This document shows, piece by piece, positions 9,267 to 19,800 of a stretch of 37,322 nucleotides of DNA; position 1 is the stretch's first letter, and every line of letters begins with the position of its first letter. A model generated the notes under the pieces. That model was given only the letters and a program-made list of their open reading frames with translations, made no database searches and was not told where the DNA came from. Source of the stretch: Tieghemiomyces parasiticus (lineage: Eukaryota; Kickxellomycota; Dimargaritomycetes; Dimargaritales; Dimargaritaceae); the NCBI GenBank assembly GCA_027575765.1, contig JANBPT010000414.1, positions 1 through 37,322 of the forward strand. Direction: 5' to 3'. Made by a program: the position numbers and the translations under genes.

Positions 9267-9554
9267 CTAACGTGGCACCTTATATGCACTAGCGGGCGGG
9301 GAGGGTACCTTAGTTGATCCGCGGGCAAAGAGCGGAGCGCGAATATTCGGGTATTGGCTAGTAATCCGCAGCCTTTGCTGCCGCTCGGTCCTTCGCCGCC
9401 GGCGCGGTTTCCTTTTTTTCCACCTCACCCCTGGCCTCGCCCCAGATTCCAGTTTGATTTTGATGGAGTCTTCCAACAGCTGGATTAAGAGTGTACGGGC
9501 CCATCTGCGGGTCGAGCGGACAACTTCCTGCTGGTCCGCATTAAACGTCGACAT
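9267..9554 (-). CDS. Possible small gene, structure uncertain
   Basis: The frame opens MSTFNADQQEVVRST and continues through an amphipathic stretch with balanced composition (WARTLLIQLLEDSIKIKLES). It then turns into Arg/Lys-rich low complexity, as if coding had ended or shifted. Two continuations are possible: a GTGAGG donor at about 9430 spliced to a TAG acceptor near 9359, or a one-base shift near 9440 into a frame reading EVEKKETAPAAKDRAAAKAADY then stop. No family recognised. The first 40 residues are the part I would trust. It may be a small mitochondrial or nuclear protein, or chance. Confidence 0.25.
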   Translation of the reverse strand: MSTFNADQQEVVRSTRRWARTLLIQLLEDSIKIKLESGARPGVRWKKRKPRRRRRTERQQRLRITSQYPNIRAPLFARGSTKVPSPPASAYKVPR

Positions 9555-10754
9555 GCCGCGGCGTTTATAGGGTGCCGTCAGTGCGCATACCCTCTCGTTG
9601 GCCGTATGCGTGCGAAGAGGGAATGCGCGCTATGTGGCTCAGGGTCTAGTGCGGCACCGTGTCCTATGGCGGGGCTTCCAGTATCCTGATGGCGGCTGCC
9701 CTAGCGGGATTGGTCAGCAGCCTCTCGATCATTTGCGGAGCGCAGCGTATCGGCATCCGAAAAGGGAATGGCAGAGCTTTCCCTGTCTATTCCAATGGCC
9801 TGGCCACTGCATACATCCGGTCCGCACGTCCCCTTCCAGTTATGGCAAGCAAAATCTTTCGAGCTAGGCCTTGAGGACCCGCCCACCCGCACTGGCCATG
9901 CACCACGCTCCCCCTCCGACGCTGCTGCCTTCGCCTTGGCGAGCAACAGAGGGCAGTAAATGCGCGTGACCCCACCCCACCAACCACCTCCCCCGTTCAC
10001 GGCCGAAATTTCCCCCCATGGTGGGACCTATCGCGGTACGGTATTGGTCCCCTCTGGCCACTGCCTCCCCTTGCGCCCCTCATTGTCCTTCGCCCACCTT
10101 CTCTCGTGTGGTCGACCCACATGCGTCCGCCCCGCCTCCCTTCCTCCCGGATTTTCCGTCGTCCACAGCCCTTCCTGATTGCCTCCCTTCCCGTCACCTT
10201 CTGCACTTTATCTTTTGCACTTTCGTGCGGCCGCCGTCCAAGGTTATCCCCAACCCACCCTCCTTTTCTCTCCGCCGCGCCTGCAGCCTGGCGTTGTATT
10301 CGATCCGCCTGTTCGTCCTCCCTCGTCCCCGCACCTTGGGACCTTACTCGCTACGCTTTGTACCTCCGCCGACCCTGCCGCCCGCTTTTTATATTGGTTA
10401 GCGTTCCGTGCCGGTTCGCCACACCCACGCGCCTGCTTCCCCCTCCTGGACCCCCTCACCCTTCCCTTTCCTCTGCTTAGCCGCCACGTCGCGGCACACT
10501 CCCCGCGTGCTCCAACGCGTACTGAACCCCACGCGTTGCTCCCAAAAAATATCCTCAAGTTGCCACCACTGCCGAGCTGGTGACTTGGCCATTCCGCCCA
10601 TCTGGCCCCACGATCACGACTAACCCCCACCATCCAAAGCTCATCAGCCGCCAGCCCTCTCTCTCTGTCTCTCTCCCCCTCTACCAGCCCGCCTCTGGTC
10701 TCCGTCTTTCCCGGCCCTTGCTAGATACCCAGTCCGCCCGCCGCGCGAGACCCG
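9555..10754. other. Intergenic: long pyrimidine-rich leader of the SNF2-like gene
   Basis: About 1.2 kb with no gene I can support. From about 9960 the plus strand is strongly C/T-rich (long CCTTCCC and TCTCTCTC runs up to 10680), the usual look of promoters and 5'UTRs here. Overlapping open frames exist on both strands, but they are compositional. Confidence 0.5.
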
Positions 10755-13700
10755 ATGGACACGATGCCGGACTCAACCGCCCCGCCGTCAACCTCCACTG
10801 CCGCCGCCCCCGCGGCGTCCGCACCAGGCTCCTCGGCCGTAACCCAGGAGCGCCTCATGCAGGTGCTCAAGTCTATCCAACATCTCAAGAGCCAGGGTCA
10901 CACCGAGGCCACCCACCCGGAGCTCGCCGTACTGGTGGGCTGGGTGCAGCGCTACAGCCAGCAGCGCGCCCTGCACAACCAACCGGCCCGGGCCCCTGCG
11001 CCGGCCGAGCCGGCCGGTGAAGTGCCCTTTTCAGAGGCCCAACTCAACGCACTCAAGGTGCAAATCCTAGCCTACCGCTTCATCTCCAAAAATCTTCCCA
11101 TTCCGGACAACGTGCGCGATGCCCTCTTCTCCGCCATGGGTAGCGTTAGTCCCGCCGAATTGGCGGCCATGGAGGACCCCACCAGTGCGGTAGGCAAGGT
11201 TGTGGAGGCCGCCCGCATCCAGGCCCTGGACCCGGCTTCGCTGGCCCTTGAGAAATCCTACTACGCCCCCTTTCACCTGCTGAAGCAACACCTCACGGAC
11301 CCGCGGCCGGCCTCCGTGCTGCAGCGCCTCGTCATCCCGGGCTTGACCCCGCCGGGCCTGGACCCCCACGCCCTACTCGACGAGCGCGAGCGCCGCATCG
11401 AGGGCCGCGTGCGCCAGCGCATTGAGGAGCTCGAGGCGCTTCCTAGTAACCTGGCCAACGGCCCGGCCGAGGGTGACGCCCTGCCCCAGGCTGGCCACAA
11501 GCTACGCGCCCTGATTGAGCTGAAGGCTCTTCGCCTACTCGAGAAGCAGAAACAGATGCGCCGTGATATCCTCGAGGGCATGCACAAGACCACCACCCTG
11601 GCCACCGCCAACGACCGCACCGCCTTCCGCCGCGTCAAGAAACTGTCCAAACGCGACGCCCGCCTCACCGAGAAGCTGGAACGCCAGCACCGCCTGGAAC
11701 GCGAGAAGCGCGAGCGCCAGCGCCACGCCGAGCGTCTGCAGAACATTCTGACACATGCCCGTGAGCACACGGCCTGGCATCGCAACGCCCAGACGCGCCA
11801 GGTCCGTCTGGGTCGCCTGGTGCTCAACTTCCACGCCCACGTCGAAAAGGAGGAGCAGAAGCGCATTGAGCGCGTGTCCAAAGAGCGTCTGGACGCCCTG
11901 CGTGCCAACGACGAGGTGGCCTACCGGAAGCTGCTGGATCAGGCCAAGGATAGCCGCATCTCTCACTTGCTTTCGCAGACCGACGCCTATCTCGAATCCC
12001 TGTCGCAGGCCGTGCGCCGCCAGCAGACCGAGGCCCTGCACTCCGACCCGACCCTCCGGGGCGGCGAGGAACTCATGGAGGAGACGGCGGGCGGTGACCC
12101 GTCCAGCTATGCCTACGCTGGCGACGGCCTCCCGGTCGATGACTATTACGAGTCCTCCCATCGCATTAAGGAGACGGTCGACCTCCAGCCTTCCATCCTG
12201 GTCGGTGGCACCCTTAAGGACTACCAGCTCAAGGGCCTGCAGTGGATGGTATCCCTCTACAACAACCGACTCAACGGCATTCTGGCCGACGAGATGGGTT
12301 TGGGCAAGACCATCCAGACCCTCTCGCTCATCACCTTTTTGATCGAGCGCAAGCGCCAGAACGGACCTTACCTGGTGATCGTCCCGCTGTCCACCATGCC
12401 GAACTGGATTTCCGAGTTTGAGCGCTGGGCTCCCTCCGTGCGCACCGTGGTGTACAAGGGCGCCCCGCCCGCTCGTCGCGCCCTGCAGCAGAACGCCCTG
12501 CGCCACGGCGACTTTCAGGTCCTGCTCACCACTTTCGAATACATCATCAAGGACCGCCCCGTGCTCAGTCGCATTAAGTGGGTGCACATGATCATCGACG
12601 AAGGTCACCGCATGAAGAACACCAAGTCGAAGCTTACCCAGACCATCAATCAGTACTATTCCACCCGCTACCGCCTGATCCTGACGGGCACCCCGCTTCA
12701 GAATAACCTGCCCGAGCTGTGGGCCCTGCTCAACTTTGTGCTGCCGCGCATTTTCGACTCAGTGACCAGCTTCGACGAGTGGTTTAACACGCCCTTCGCC
12801 TCGGCCGGCGGCGGCGACCGGATCGCCCTAACGGAGGAGGAGGCCCTACTAGTCATCCGCCGCCTGCACAAGGTGCTTCGCCCGTTCCTGCTGCGCCGCC
12901 TCAAGAAGGACGTCGAGTCCGAGTTGCCCGACAAGGTGGAGAACATCATCCGCTGCCGCCAGTCCGCCCTGCAGCTGTCGCTATATCACCAGATATCCAA
13001 ACACGGCATGCTGCTGACTGGTCAGAAGGAGAAGGGTAAGGGCGTCCGGGGCCTGAGCAACACCATCATGCAGCTCCGCAAGCTGGTCAACCACCCCTTC
13101 GTGTTCGAGGAGGTGGAGAACCTTGTCAACCCCACCTCCACCAACAACGACTCGCTGTACCGGTCCGCGGGAAAGTTCGAGCTGCTGGATCGCGTACTCC
13201 CCAAACTGTTCCGCACGGGCCACCGCGTGCTCATGTTCTTCCAGATGACCCAGGTCATCACCATCATGGAGGACTTTCTGCAGCTGCGCGGCTGGCGGCA
13301 CCTACGCCTGGACGGGTCGACCAAGCACGAGGACCGGTCCGCCATGCTCAAGATGTTCAACGCCCCCGACTCGCCGTATCTCATATTTCTGCTGAGTACG
13401 CGCGCCGGCGGCTTGGGTCTCAACTTGCAATCCGCCGACACCGTCATCATCTTCGATTCGGACTGGAATCCGCACCAGGATTTGCAGGCCCAGGATCGCG
13501 CCCACCGTATCGGGCAGACCAAGGAGGTGCGCATCCTGCGGCTCATCACCGAAAAGTCGGTCGAAGAGAGTATTCTAGCGCGCGCCCAGTACAAGCTGGA
13601 CATGGACGGCAAGGTCATCCAGGCCGGCAAGTTCGACCAGAAGAGTACCGCCGAGGAGCGCGAGGCCTACCTACGCTCCCTACTGGAGGTCGACCCGGCC

Positions 13701-15122
13701 GAGGAAGCGGAAGAGGAAGGCTACGACGACGATGACCTTAACGAGATTCTGGCCCGCAGCCCCGAGGAGCTGGCTCTCTTCAAGCAGATGGATGAGGAGC
13801 GCGAGGCCGAGGAGAAGGCAGCGTGGGAGGCGCGTGGCGGAACCGGCCCGCCCCCCGAGCGGCTCATGACCGAGGCTGAGGTGCCCGAGATTTACCTCCA
13901 GGAGGTGGACACGGAGGCCGACCAGCGCGAGCTGGCCAACCTAGAGCGACGCAACCGCGTTCGCAACGCCGTGCACTACGATGACGTGCTGTCAGAGGAG
14001 CAGTGGATGGACGCCATCGAGGACGGTGACGACGTGGAGGAACTCGCCCGTAAGAAGCGCGAATCCCGCGAACGCCGGAGGGCAAGCCAGGCGGCCCGTG
14101 AAACCGGGGAGGGCGGCGGCGGCGCCGATTCAGCTGGCAGCGGTGGTGACGATGACGACGACCAAGTGCGGGCCGCCGCCCCGGTCACCCCGGCCCCGGA
14201 ACGCAAGCGTGGGCGGCCGCGTAAACACCCCATACCCGAAGCCGCGGCGGTGGACGGGACGCCAGTGACCACCCCGCGCGGGAAACCCCGCGGCCGGAAG
14301 CGGGCCGACGACGACACGGTCAGCTTGGAGGACGGGAGCGGCGGTGCCGCCACTCCCGGGTCAGCCAGTAAACGTGGGGGCGCGACCAGCCGGCACCCGG
14401 CCAAGCGGCGCAAGACCGCGGAGGCCGACCCACTCCCACCACTCGTACGTGCCGCTCTCAGCCGGGTGTTTGAGCGCGCCTACGAAGCGGTACTGAACTG
14501 CGCGGACCCGGCGGATGGCCGGCTACGCAGCGACCTGTTCATTGAGCTACCCAGCAAGCGCGAGTACCCCCAGTACTACACTGTGATCCGGCGACCCATC
14601 GCCATGAGCCAAATCCGTAAACGCATGCGCAGCGCCTACTACCTGTCGGTGGCGGACTTCCGGGCCGATTTCGAGCAGATGTTTACCAACGCGTGTACGT
14701 TTAACGAGGAGGGGTCGTGGGTCTACGTGGACGCCCAGGAGATGAAACGTGTCATGGAACAGGCCCTGGAGGCCATGTGTCCAGCCGCCGCCGGCGGTGA
14801 ACCGGCCGAGCTGCTTGAGTGGAAGGCCGGTACCGCCACCAATGCTACCGCCACCGCCGTTGGACCGTCTACCCCGACCTCCTCCGTTACCACACCGGCC
14901 CCGACGAAGGTCGCCAGCTTGCCCACCCACCTGGATGGCGCTAGTGAGGCCGGTACCCCACGGGCGACTACTGGAGTGCCGGAGGGCGGAGACGATGGCA
15001 GCCAGGGGTCCGAAACCCCAACAGCTACGGCCACGTCCCCGGGCAAGGGTGGCGACGCAGCGGACCCTTCCAGTCAGCGCGACGGACCCATGACGCTGTC
15101 GGTCAACCATCTTCTCAACTAA
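10755..15122 (+). CDS. STH1/SNF2: SWI/SNF-RSC type chromatin remodelling ATPase (SNF2/STH1/SMARCA4 family)
   Basis: ATP-driven nucleosome remodeller, the motor of SWI/SNF or RSC. One exon, 1455 aa, close to yeast Sth1 (about 1360) and human SMARCA4 (about 1650). Domains in order: QLQ at about 90-118 (EAQLNALKVQILAYRFI); HSA at about 282-350, basic and helical; BRK-like helix near 370-430; ATPase lobe 1 with Walker A at about 510-519 (DEMGLGKT) and DEGH at about 614-617 (IIDEGHRMKN); helicase C lobe with DRAHRIGQT at about 914-922; SnAC (GKFDQKSTAEEREAYL) at about 953-990; two AT-hooks near 1152-1185 (KRGRPRKHP, RGKPRGRKR); and a bromodomain at about 1230-1340 (LPSKREYPQYYTVIRRPI). A disordered Thr/Pro/Ala tail closes it. 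The QLQ-HSA-ATPase-SnAC-bromodomain order separates it from ISWI, CHD and INO80. The ATG follows a pyrimidine-rich leader, and a second ATG lies three codons on. Long antisense frames are GC-codon shadows. Confidence 0.97.
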   Translation: MDTMPDSTAPPSTSTAAAPAASAPGSSAVTQERLMQVLKSIQHLKSQGHTEATHPELAVLVGWVQRYSQQRALHNQPARAPAPAEPAGEVPFSEAQLNALKVQILAYRFISKNLPIPDNVRDALFSAMGSVSPAELAAMEDPTSAVGKVVEAARIQALDPASLALEKSYYAPFHLLKQHLTDPRPASVLQRLVIPGLTPPGLDPHALLDERERRIEGRVRQRIEELEALPSNLANGPAEGDALPQAGHKLRALIELKALRLLEKQKQMRRDILEGMHKTTTLATANDRTAFRRVKKLSKRDARLTEKLERQHRLEREKRERQRHAERLQNILTHAREHTAWHRNAQTRQVRLGRLVLNFHAHVEKEEQKRIERVSKERLDALRANDEVAYRKLLDQAKDSRISHLLSQTDAYLESLSQAVRRQQTEALHSDPTLRGGEELMEETAGGDPSSYAYAGDGLPVDDYYESSHRIKETVDLQPSILVGGTLKDYQLKGLQWMVSLYNNRLNGILADEMGLGKTIQTLSLITFLIERKRQNGPYLVIVPLSTMPNWISEFERWAPSVRTVVYKGAPPARRALQQNALRHGDFQVLLTTFEYIIKDRPVLSRIKWVHMIIDEGHRMKNTKSKLTQTINQYYSTRYRLILTGTPLQNNLPELWALLNFVLPRIFDSVTSFDEWFNTPFASAGGGDRIALTEEEALLVIRRLHKVLRPFLLRRLKKDVESELPDKVENIIRCRQSALQLSLYHQISKHGMLLTGQKEKGKGVRGLSNTIMQLRKLVNHPFVFEEVENLVNPTSTNNDSLYRSAGKFELLDRVLPKLFRTGHRVLMFFQMTQVITIMEDFLQLRGWRHLRLDGSTKHEDRSAMLKMFNAPDSPYLIFLLSTRAGGLGLNLQSADTVIIFDSDWNPHQDLQAQDRAHRIGQTKEVRILRLITEKSVEESILARAQYKLDMDGKVIQAGKFDQKSTAEEREAYLRSLLEVDPAEEAEEEGYDDDDLNEILARSPEELALFKQMDEEREAEEKAAWEARGGTGPPPERLMTEAEVPEIYLQEVDTEADQRELANLERRNRVRNAVHYDDVLSEEQWMDAIEDGDDVEELARKKRESRERRRASQAARETGEGGGGADSAGSGGDDDDDQVRAAAPVTPAPERKRGRPRKHPIPEAAAVDGTPVTTPRGKPRGRKRADDDTVSLEDGSGGAATPGSASKRGGATSRHPAKRRKTAEADPLPPLVRAALSRVFERAYEAVLNCADPADGRLRSDLFIELPSKREYPQYYTVIRRPIAMSQIRKRMRSAYYLSVADFRADFEQMFTNACTFNEEGSWVYVDAQEMKRVMEQALEAMCPAAAGGEPAELLEWKAGTATNATATAVGPSTPTSSVTTPAPTKVASLPTHLDGASEAGTPRATTGVPEGGDDGSQGSETPTATATSPGKGGDAADPSSQRDGPMTLSVNHLLN

Positions 15123-16319
15123 TCTGCTTTGCCGCCCTTACCCTCTAGATCATTACTCCCTCTTTCGAATTGCACATGACCGTTATATTTGAATCCCCGT
15201 TCCTCCTTCTTTTTTTTTTGCACCCTGTGTGGCCCCATTGTTTAAGTATACCCCCTCTCCCTCCTTCCGGATGATGATAAATTCTCAACTTGTTAAATTT
15301 GTGTTGCAACCTTGTTTTTATTTTTTTTAGCTTGGGCTGACGAAAACTCTGTTATGCAAGACGAACTAAGCCAACGCAGTGTGGTACTCCAAAAACAAAA
15401 ACTACTCAAGTGCACGGCCACTCTACCGAGGATATACATGACGCTTTCAATTGCTGTCATGTGAATACCTACAAGGTAAGGTGTCGCTTTGACTTTACTG
15501 GGTGGCCAAGGTAACCCTTTTTATGGACGTCCAGAAATAACCGGGTCTTTTCATAGGCGATCGGATGGCCATTGGAGGGTTAAATGTCTGCCCCCCCCCC
15601 TCTTCTGCAGGAAAGTTAGGGAGAAAAGTCGAACTCAAGACAGACGTTGGGGACTTGGGGGCTAATCTTACTTGCACGTCACCCTCCGGGGTAGTCACAG
15701 GTGTCCTATGTGGGGGAGGGGGAGGGTTTCAATCCTACCAAGTCGGAAAGAATACGGAATGGTTTAGCGGCCGAACGTGGCTGGCCACGTTACAGATCTG
15801 TTTGCTTGGGATGTGATCACAACCGGGGGGGGAGAGGGTCTAGTTGTGATGGACGGTTCAAGACCGACAATGTTTGGTGCAGGTTGCAGGCTACTCTTTG
15901 AGCAAGGCGACCGCCATGCTCACAACTTCTTTTTTTCCCCGATGAAGCGATTGGTCTGCTAGCATAGCTGAGCTGTGGCCTAGTAAACAATGTCGATGCC
16001 CCTCTCCTTTCTTTTGTTAGGTCGTTTGGTACGTCCGTGGCTCATCAACAGTGCTGGGGGGGGTTATCTCCGAATTGCATCCCCCCCCCTCTTGCATCAT
16101 GGTGCCGATTCTTTTCAACCGTCACAGCTACATTCATTGGTCCTACTATCCTCCTCCCCCGGCTACTGGACGTGTTTATAAAAGCCCGTGCCACGACAAC
16201 TCTGGTCCAGTACGAAACCTAAAGTGCATCGCACACCCAAATCAATACCTAACCAGCATCACGTTTGCCCCTCATCCACCCCGCTCCTCTCACTGTCCCC
16301 GTGCATTCTACACGCCACC
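15123..16319. other. Intergenic: SNF2-like 3' flank and promoter of the 171-aa gene
   Basis: No gene supported. It has T-rich 3'UTR-like sequence to about 15340, a G-rich tract at 15711-15727 able to form a G-quadruplex, and a run of eight G (16056-16063) facing nine C (16081-16089) that could pair as a hairpin. The leader of the next gene starts after a TATA box at 16177. Confidence 0.5.
16177..16184 (+). promoter_or_regulatory. TATA box of the 171-aa gene
   Basis: TATAAAAG, about 143 bp before the ATG at 16320. It would place transcription start near 16205-16215. This argues that the in-frame ATG at 16188 is not used and supports the start at 16320. Confidence 0.55.
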
Positions 16320-16835
16320 ATGAATCACTCCAACCTCGCCTTTGCCCGCAGAAGCACCCTCTACGAATTATTTGACCACGAACTTGACGGCGTGGAAGGC
16401 GAGAAGGGTGGCATGATTGCCAACAAGTCTCTGCCGGACCTCTACACTCCGTTGACCAAGTGTGGTATGGTCGAAAATATCTTGCGGGGCCTGTTTGAAA
16501 CTCTAGATCCGACTCACGAGTTTTTACCCGACGGTCGACTCTACAATATTTGTTTCAGGTCGAGCCTTAAAATTATGTTTATTTTTAAGCTTCGGTTCCG
16601 CGACGAAGTGGGTATCCAGTTCATTGATTGTGAAACCTACCCTCTTGCCCCGTCCGTTCTCCAGTACCAGCGTATCGTGCGCAACAGCGAGTTCGCCAGT
16701 GGCTTCTTCACTCACGTAGAATCGACCGTCGACGATGTGCCCAAGTACCTGCGGAGCGGCGAGTTCAAACTGGTCCTGGCGCGACACTTCCTCGAACTTC
16801 GGCATATCTCCGAGGACATGTTTGCCATCGCCTGA
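16320..16835 (+). CDS. Unrecognised 171-aa protein
   Basis: I do not recognise a family. The single-exon frame starts at an ATG in good context (CGCCACCATGA), 143 bp after a TATA box, and has a poly(A) signal AATAAA about 150 bp past its stop, so it looks like a complete transcription unit. The protein is soluble-looking with balanced composition: an acidic N-terminal helix (YELFDHELDGVEGEKGG), a central aromatic and basic segment (SLKIMFIFKLRFRDEVG), then FIDCETYPLAP and a helical C-terminus (RHFLELRHISEDMFAIA). No signal peptide or membrane span. The frame extends upstream to 16188, but that part is low-complexity Pro/Ser and lies near the TATA box. Neighbours give no clue. Confidence 0.6.
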   Translation: MNHSNLAFARRSTLYELFDHELDGVEGEKGGMIANKSLPDLYTPLTKCGMVENILRGLFETLDPTHEFLPDGRLYNICFRSSLKIMFIFKLRFRDEVGIQFIDCETYPLAPSVLQYQRIVRNSEFASGFFTHVESTVDDVPKYLRSGEFKLVLARHFLELRHISEDMFAIA

Positions 16836-19800
16836 GCTTGGCGAGTATAGTGGTTGACTGTTATTGTGGTGAATGCATCGGCTAGGCCGACCAGTTCGCT
16901 CTAGACCCGCGTTCAAAATCGACGGCTACCCCTAACTGCACATGGGCTATGGATGCGATAGAATATTACATCTTCTTCAGCGAACTAATAAAGCTACCTT
17001 GCCACCGCCTTTACCTTAGTGGTGGGCCATAACCTCTCTCGCTCCTCAGGCTGACATATTTATATATATAAACTATTTCAACGAGTCTGGGCATGGGTGC
17101 GGTATGCTGTTGTGATGGAATAGTGGTTAGATACTTTGGCATGTGCCCTCGCCGACCTTATTCGTTGGTATTAGGATAAAAGCAGTCATTCAATATGTTA
17201 CGGGGATGCCTATTTGCGAGCTGTGGGCCGTGGTGTACGTAGCCATCTGTTCCCGTTCCAGGGAAGCACGCACCGTTGCGACAGCATCAATATTTAGCCA
17301 TACGACAAGCCACGCACGAGTGAAATTCATGGCCCGATGTACAAAAACGGACGACGAATCGCCCCCCAAGCGTAACATGTTTTTTTACCTACGTGTCGTG
17401 AAGGTGGTGTGGGCACCGGGATGCTAGATATCTCGCTTACGGACCATGGAACCGCACAGTGAGTCGTGCTGGCGCTTAATGGTCTGCACCATGACCTACT
17501 GAATATATATATTAGGGGGAGTGATGTTTTGTGTTGGTTCTTCCCAGTGAAAATTAGTCGTAACAGAACAATCTATTATCGTGCATATGGAGTATAATTA
17601 GGAAGCTTGACACCTTAACGACCACGGGTTCTATCATGCTTTAGACGTTAAAGCTGGTTTGGAGAATAGGGCTAAGCTGGACCCCCACGTTGAAAATCAC
17701 CAGCAGCGTTCCAAGTCACTTCTCAGTTTGGCTTACCACGATGTGTTGGCCTTATTCCTCCCTGGCCAACTAGGTTCAGGAATTGACTGCTACTGCAGTA
17801 TAAAAGACATCCTTCGTCACCCTCAGTGGGCGAGTCCACGGCTACCCTCCGCCACCGGCCCTGGTTAGCACTATCTGGCCTACTCGACGGAATACACAGT
17901 CCACTTAGTTTACAGATTATCGATCATGGTTGCTCTGGCCTGCTTTAGCGCATTATTATATATATGAACTGACCATGGTAAAACCTCCACCATATCGACC
18001 CAACCTTGACTAATTGCCTACCATGGTTGCTGACGCCGCACGGGGCACTGCTAGGGTAAATGGGTAAAGGACTACACCCTGGCAAGAGATTTATTCAGGC
18101 TACTGCCCACTCGCCCTCGCTCAAAAAGCTGCAGCGACAACACTGCGAGCTTCGTCCGCCAGCAGCTCAGAAAAATCCCGTATCTCACCCCAATGGCCCA
18201 CGTTCGGAGGGCCTAGAAATATGACTCTCTGCCCCGACAACCTGTTCGCCGTCATTGTCGAAGTGATCCCTCACGGTAGAGATGCCAGGCTGTTCGTTGC
18301 CGACTGCTCCAGGGTAGACGTCCATGACGCCTGGCGCGAATACGACCAGGTGTGTTGGGGCCGCGTGCACAACTCCCTACTCACTATTCGGCCCATGAGA
18401 ACCTGGGTAGGCTCGTAGAGTATCTCCTTCATGGCGTGTTCAAGGTGGATCTTGGCACCGCTGGCTATGATCTGGGCGATTCAGGCAACGGCCACGGCCA
18501 TTGCTCATAATTATATCTCACTAGCTTAGGAAGAACCAATCGAACGAAGAGCAATGACCATCGATATTAGATCCAACTCTAAAATACTGTAGTGAATAAA
18601 CCGGTACACTACGATTCCAGACGCCGAACCATCGAGTAGGCCATCTGACAGTATAAATAAGGGGCGTGCATTGGCTCAGTTGCAGCGGTGGTGATTGTGC
18701 TGTTTATCGGATTCAATATACAAGCTGTCCAGGTGGCAATAGCACCCATCAAAGTCTCTCGCCAATTTACTGATGGACAATTACCGCGGTCGGGTTCACC
18801 CTGCCATATGGGTAAGAATAGTATCGGCATGGAGCGACGACGCCGTGGCGCTTGGGTACTACCTGTCCCAGTGGTGGGCCTGTCACCCCCTCTACTGCAT
18901 CCCAATATGATCCAGCTGTGTGGGCTGAATCCAGGGAAGTCTCTTTAGCGTACTTGTTCGAGCTCGGTAGGCTTACCTAGAGCATCTTCATAAGCTCATA
19001 GTGGCATCCACGACTTAACTGAACATATACTCGAGCTGGTGACCGAAAGTGGGCAGACCACTGTCTCACGTAGGCCAAGGTGAGTACACTTCCATTCTCT
19101 GAGAGAGGTAGAGCACTTTTGCCCATACCGTCCCATCCTGTGAGGACTCATCTCAGTGACGCTGATTTCGCCGATAGGTAGCCTCGCTCGCGTGAGTTGA
19201 GCACGATGGGGATTGCCGCTCTGACGTCTCCATGGTATCTCCTCGGTGCTTGTTTATTATATATTTTTCTGGACCAGGAGGCCAATCTAGCCGGTGCTCT
19301 GCACCGGGACCTAGAGCCCGGCTAGTGGGTGTTGTTGATCACCGGATTGCTGCGAGGTGTTACTCTAATCAGCCCTAGTATGCGCTGGGGAAAGTGAGCG
19401 AGCGCTGCTGCCCGGTTCGCATGCGGAAGTATCAATGTGCTGAGGTCGGGACTTTTATACGGTGTAATGGGTTTAAAGAAAGGGCCAGCCAGCCCCCACC
19501 CCCTGCGCGCCTAGCCAAGCCTTATTTGGAGTTTTGCATAAAGCAAGGTGAACCCGGTGTTGCCGAGGTTGCCCGCCTGCAGTCCCAAGTCTAACCTGCC
19601 ATTACATACGGCCCCCGGGGCGGGGTTTTAGTCGGAGCACTCTAAGGGCAAGGTAAGGCCTAGGGTCCCCTGTAGACTGATTTGTAGACGGGAGGGTCGG
19701 CCACGCTGTCGGCGGGGGTTAGCGTGGAATAGCACAGTCTACATCTGAACTCTCAACAGGTACGTTCGCAGACCTGGTGGTCGCATCGCACCTACATTGG

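Noticed and set aside
11535..12608. 357-codon open frame on the minus strand inside the SNF2-like gene
   Set aside because: It is antisense to a conserved ATPase. Strong GC bias at third positions keeps antisense frames open, and its composition (His/Val/Gly-rich) matches no family.
18688..18948. 86-codon frame shortly after a TATAAATA box
   Set aside because: An equally long frame lies on the other strand, composition is not protein-like after the first 15 codons, and there is no family motif. Kept only as part of the gene-poor interval.
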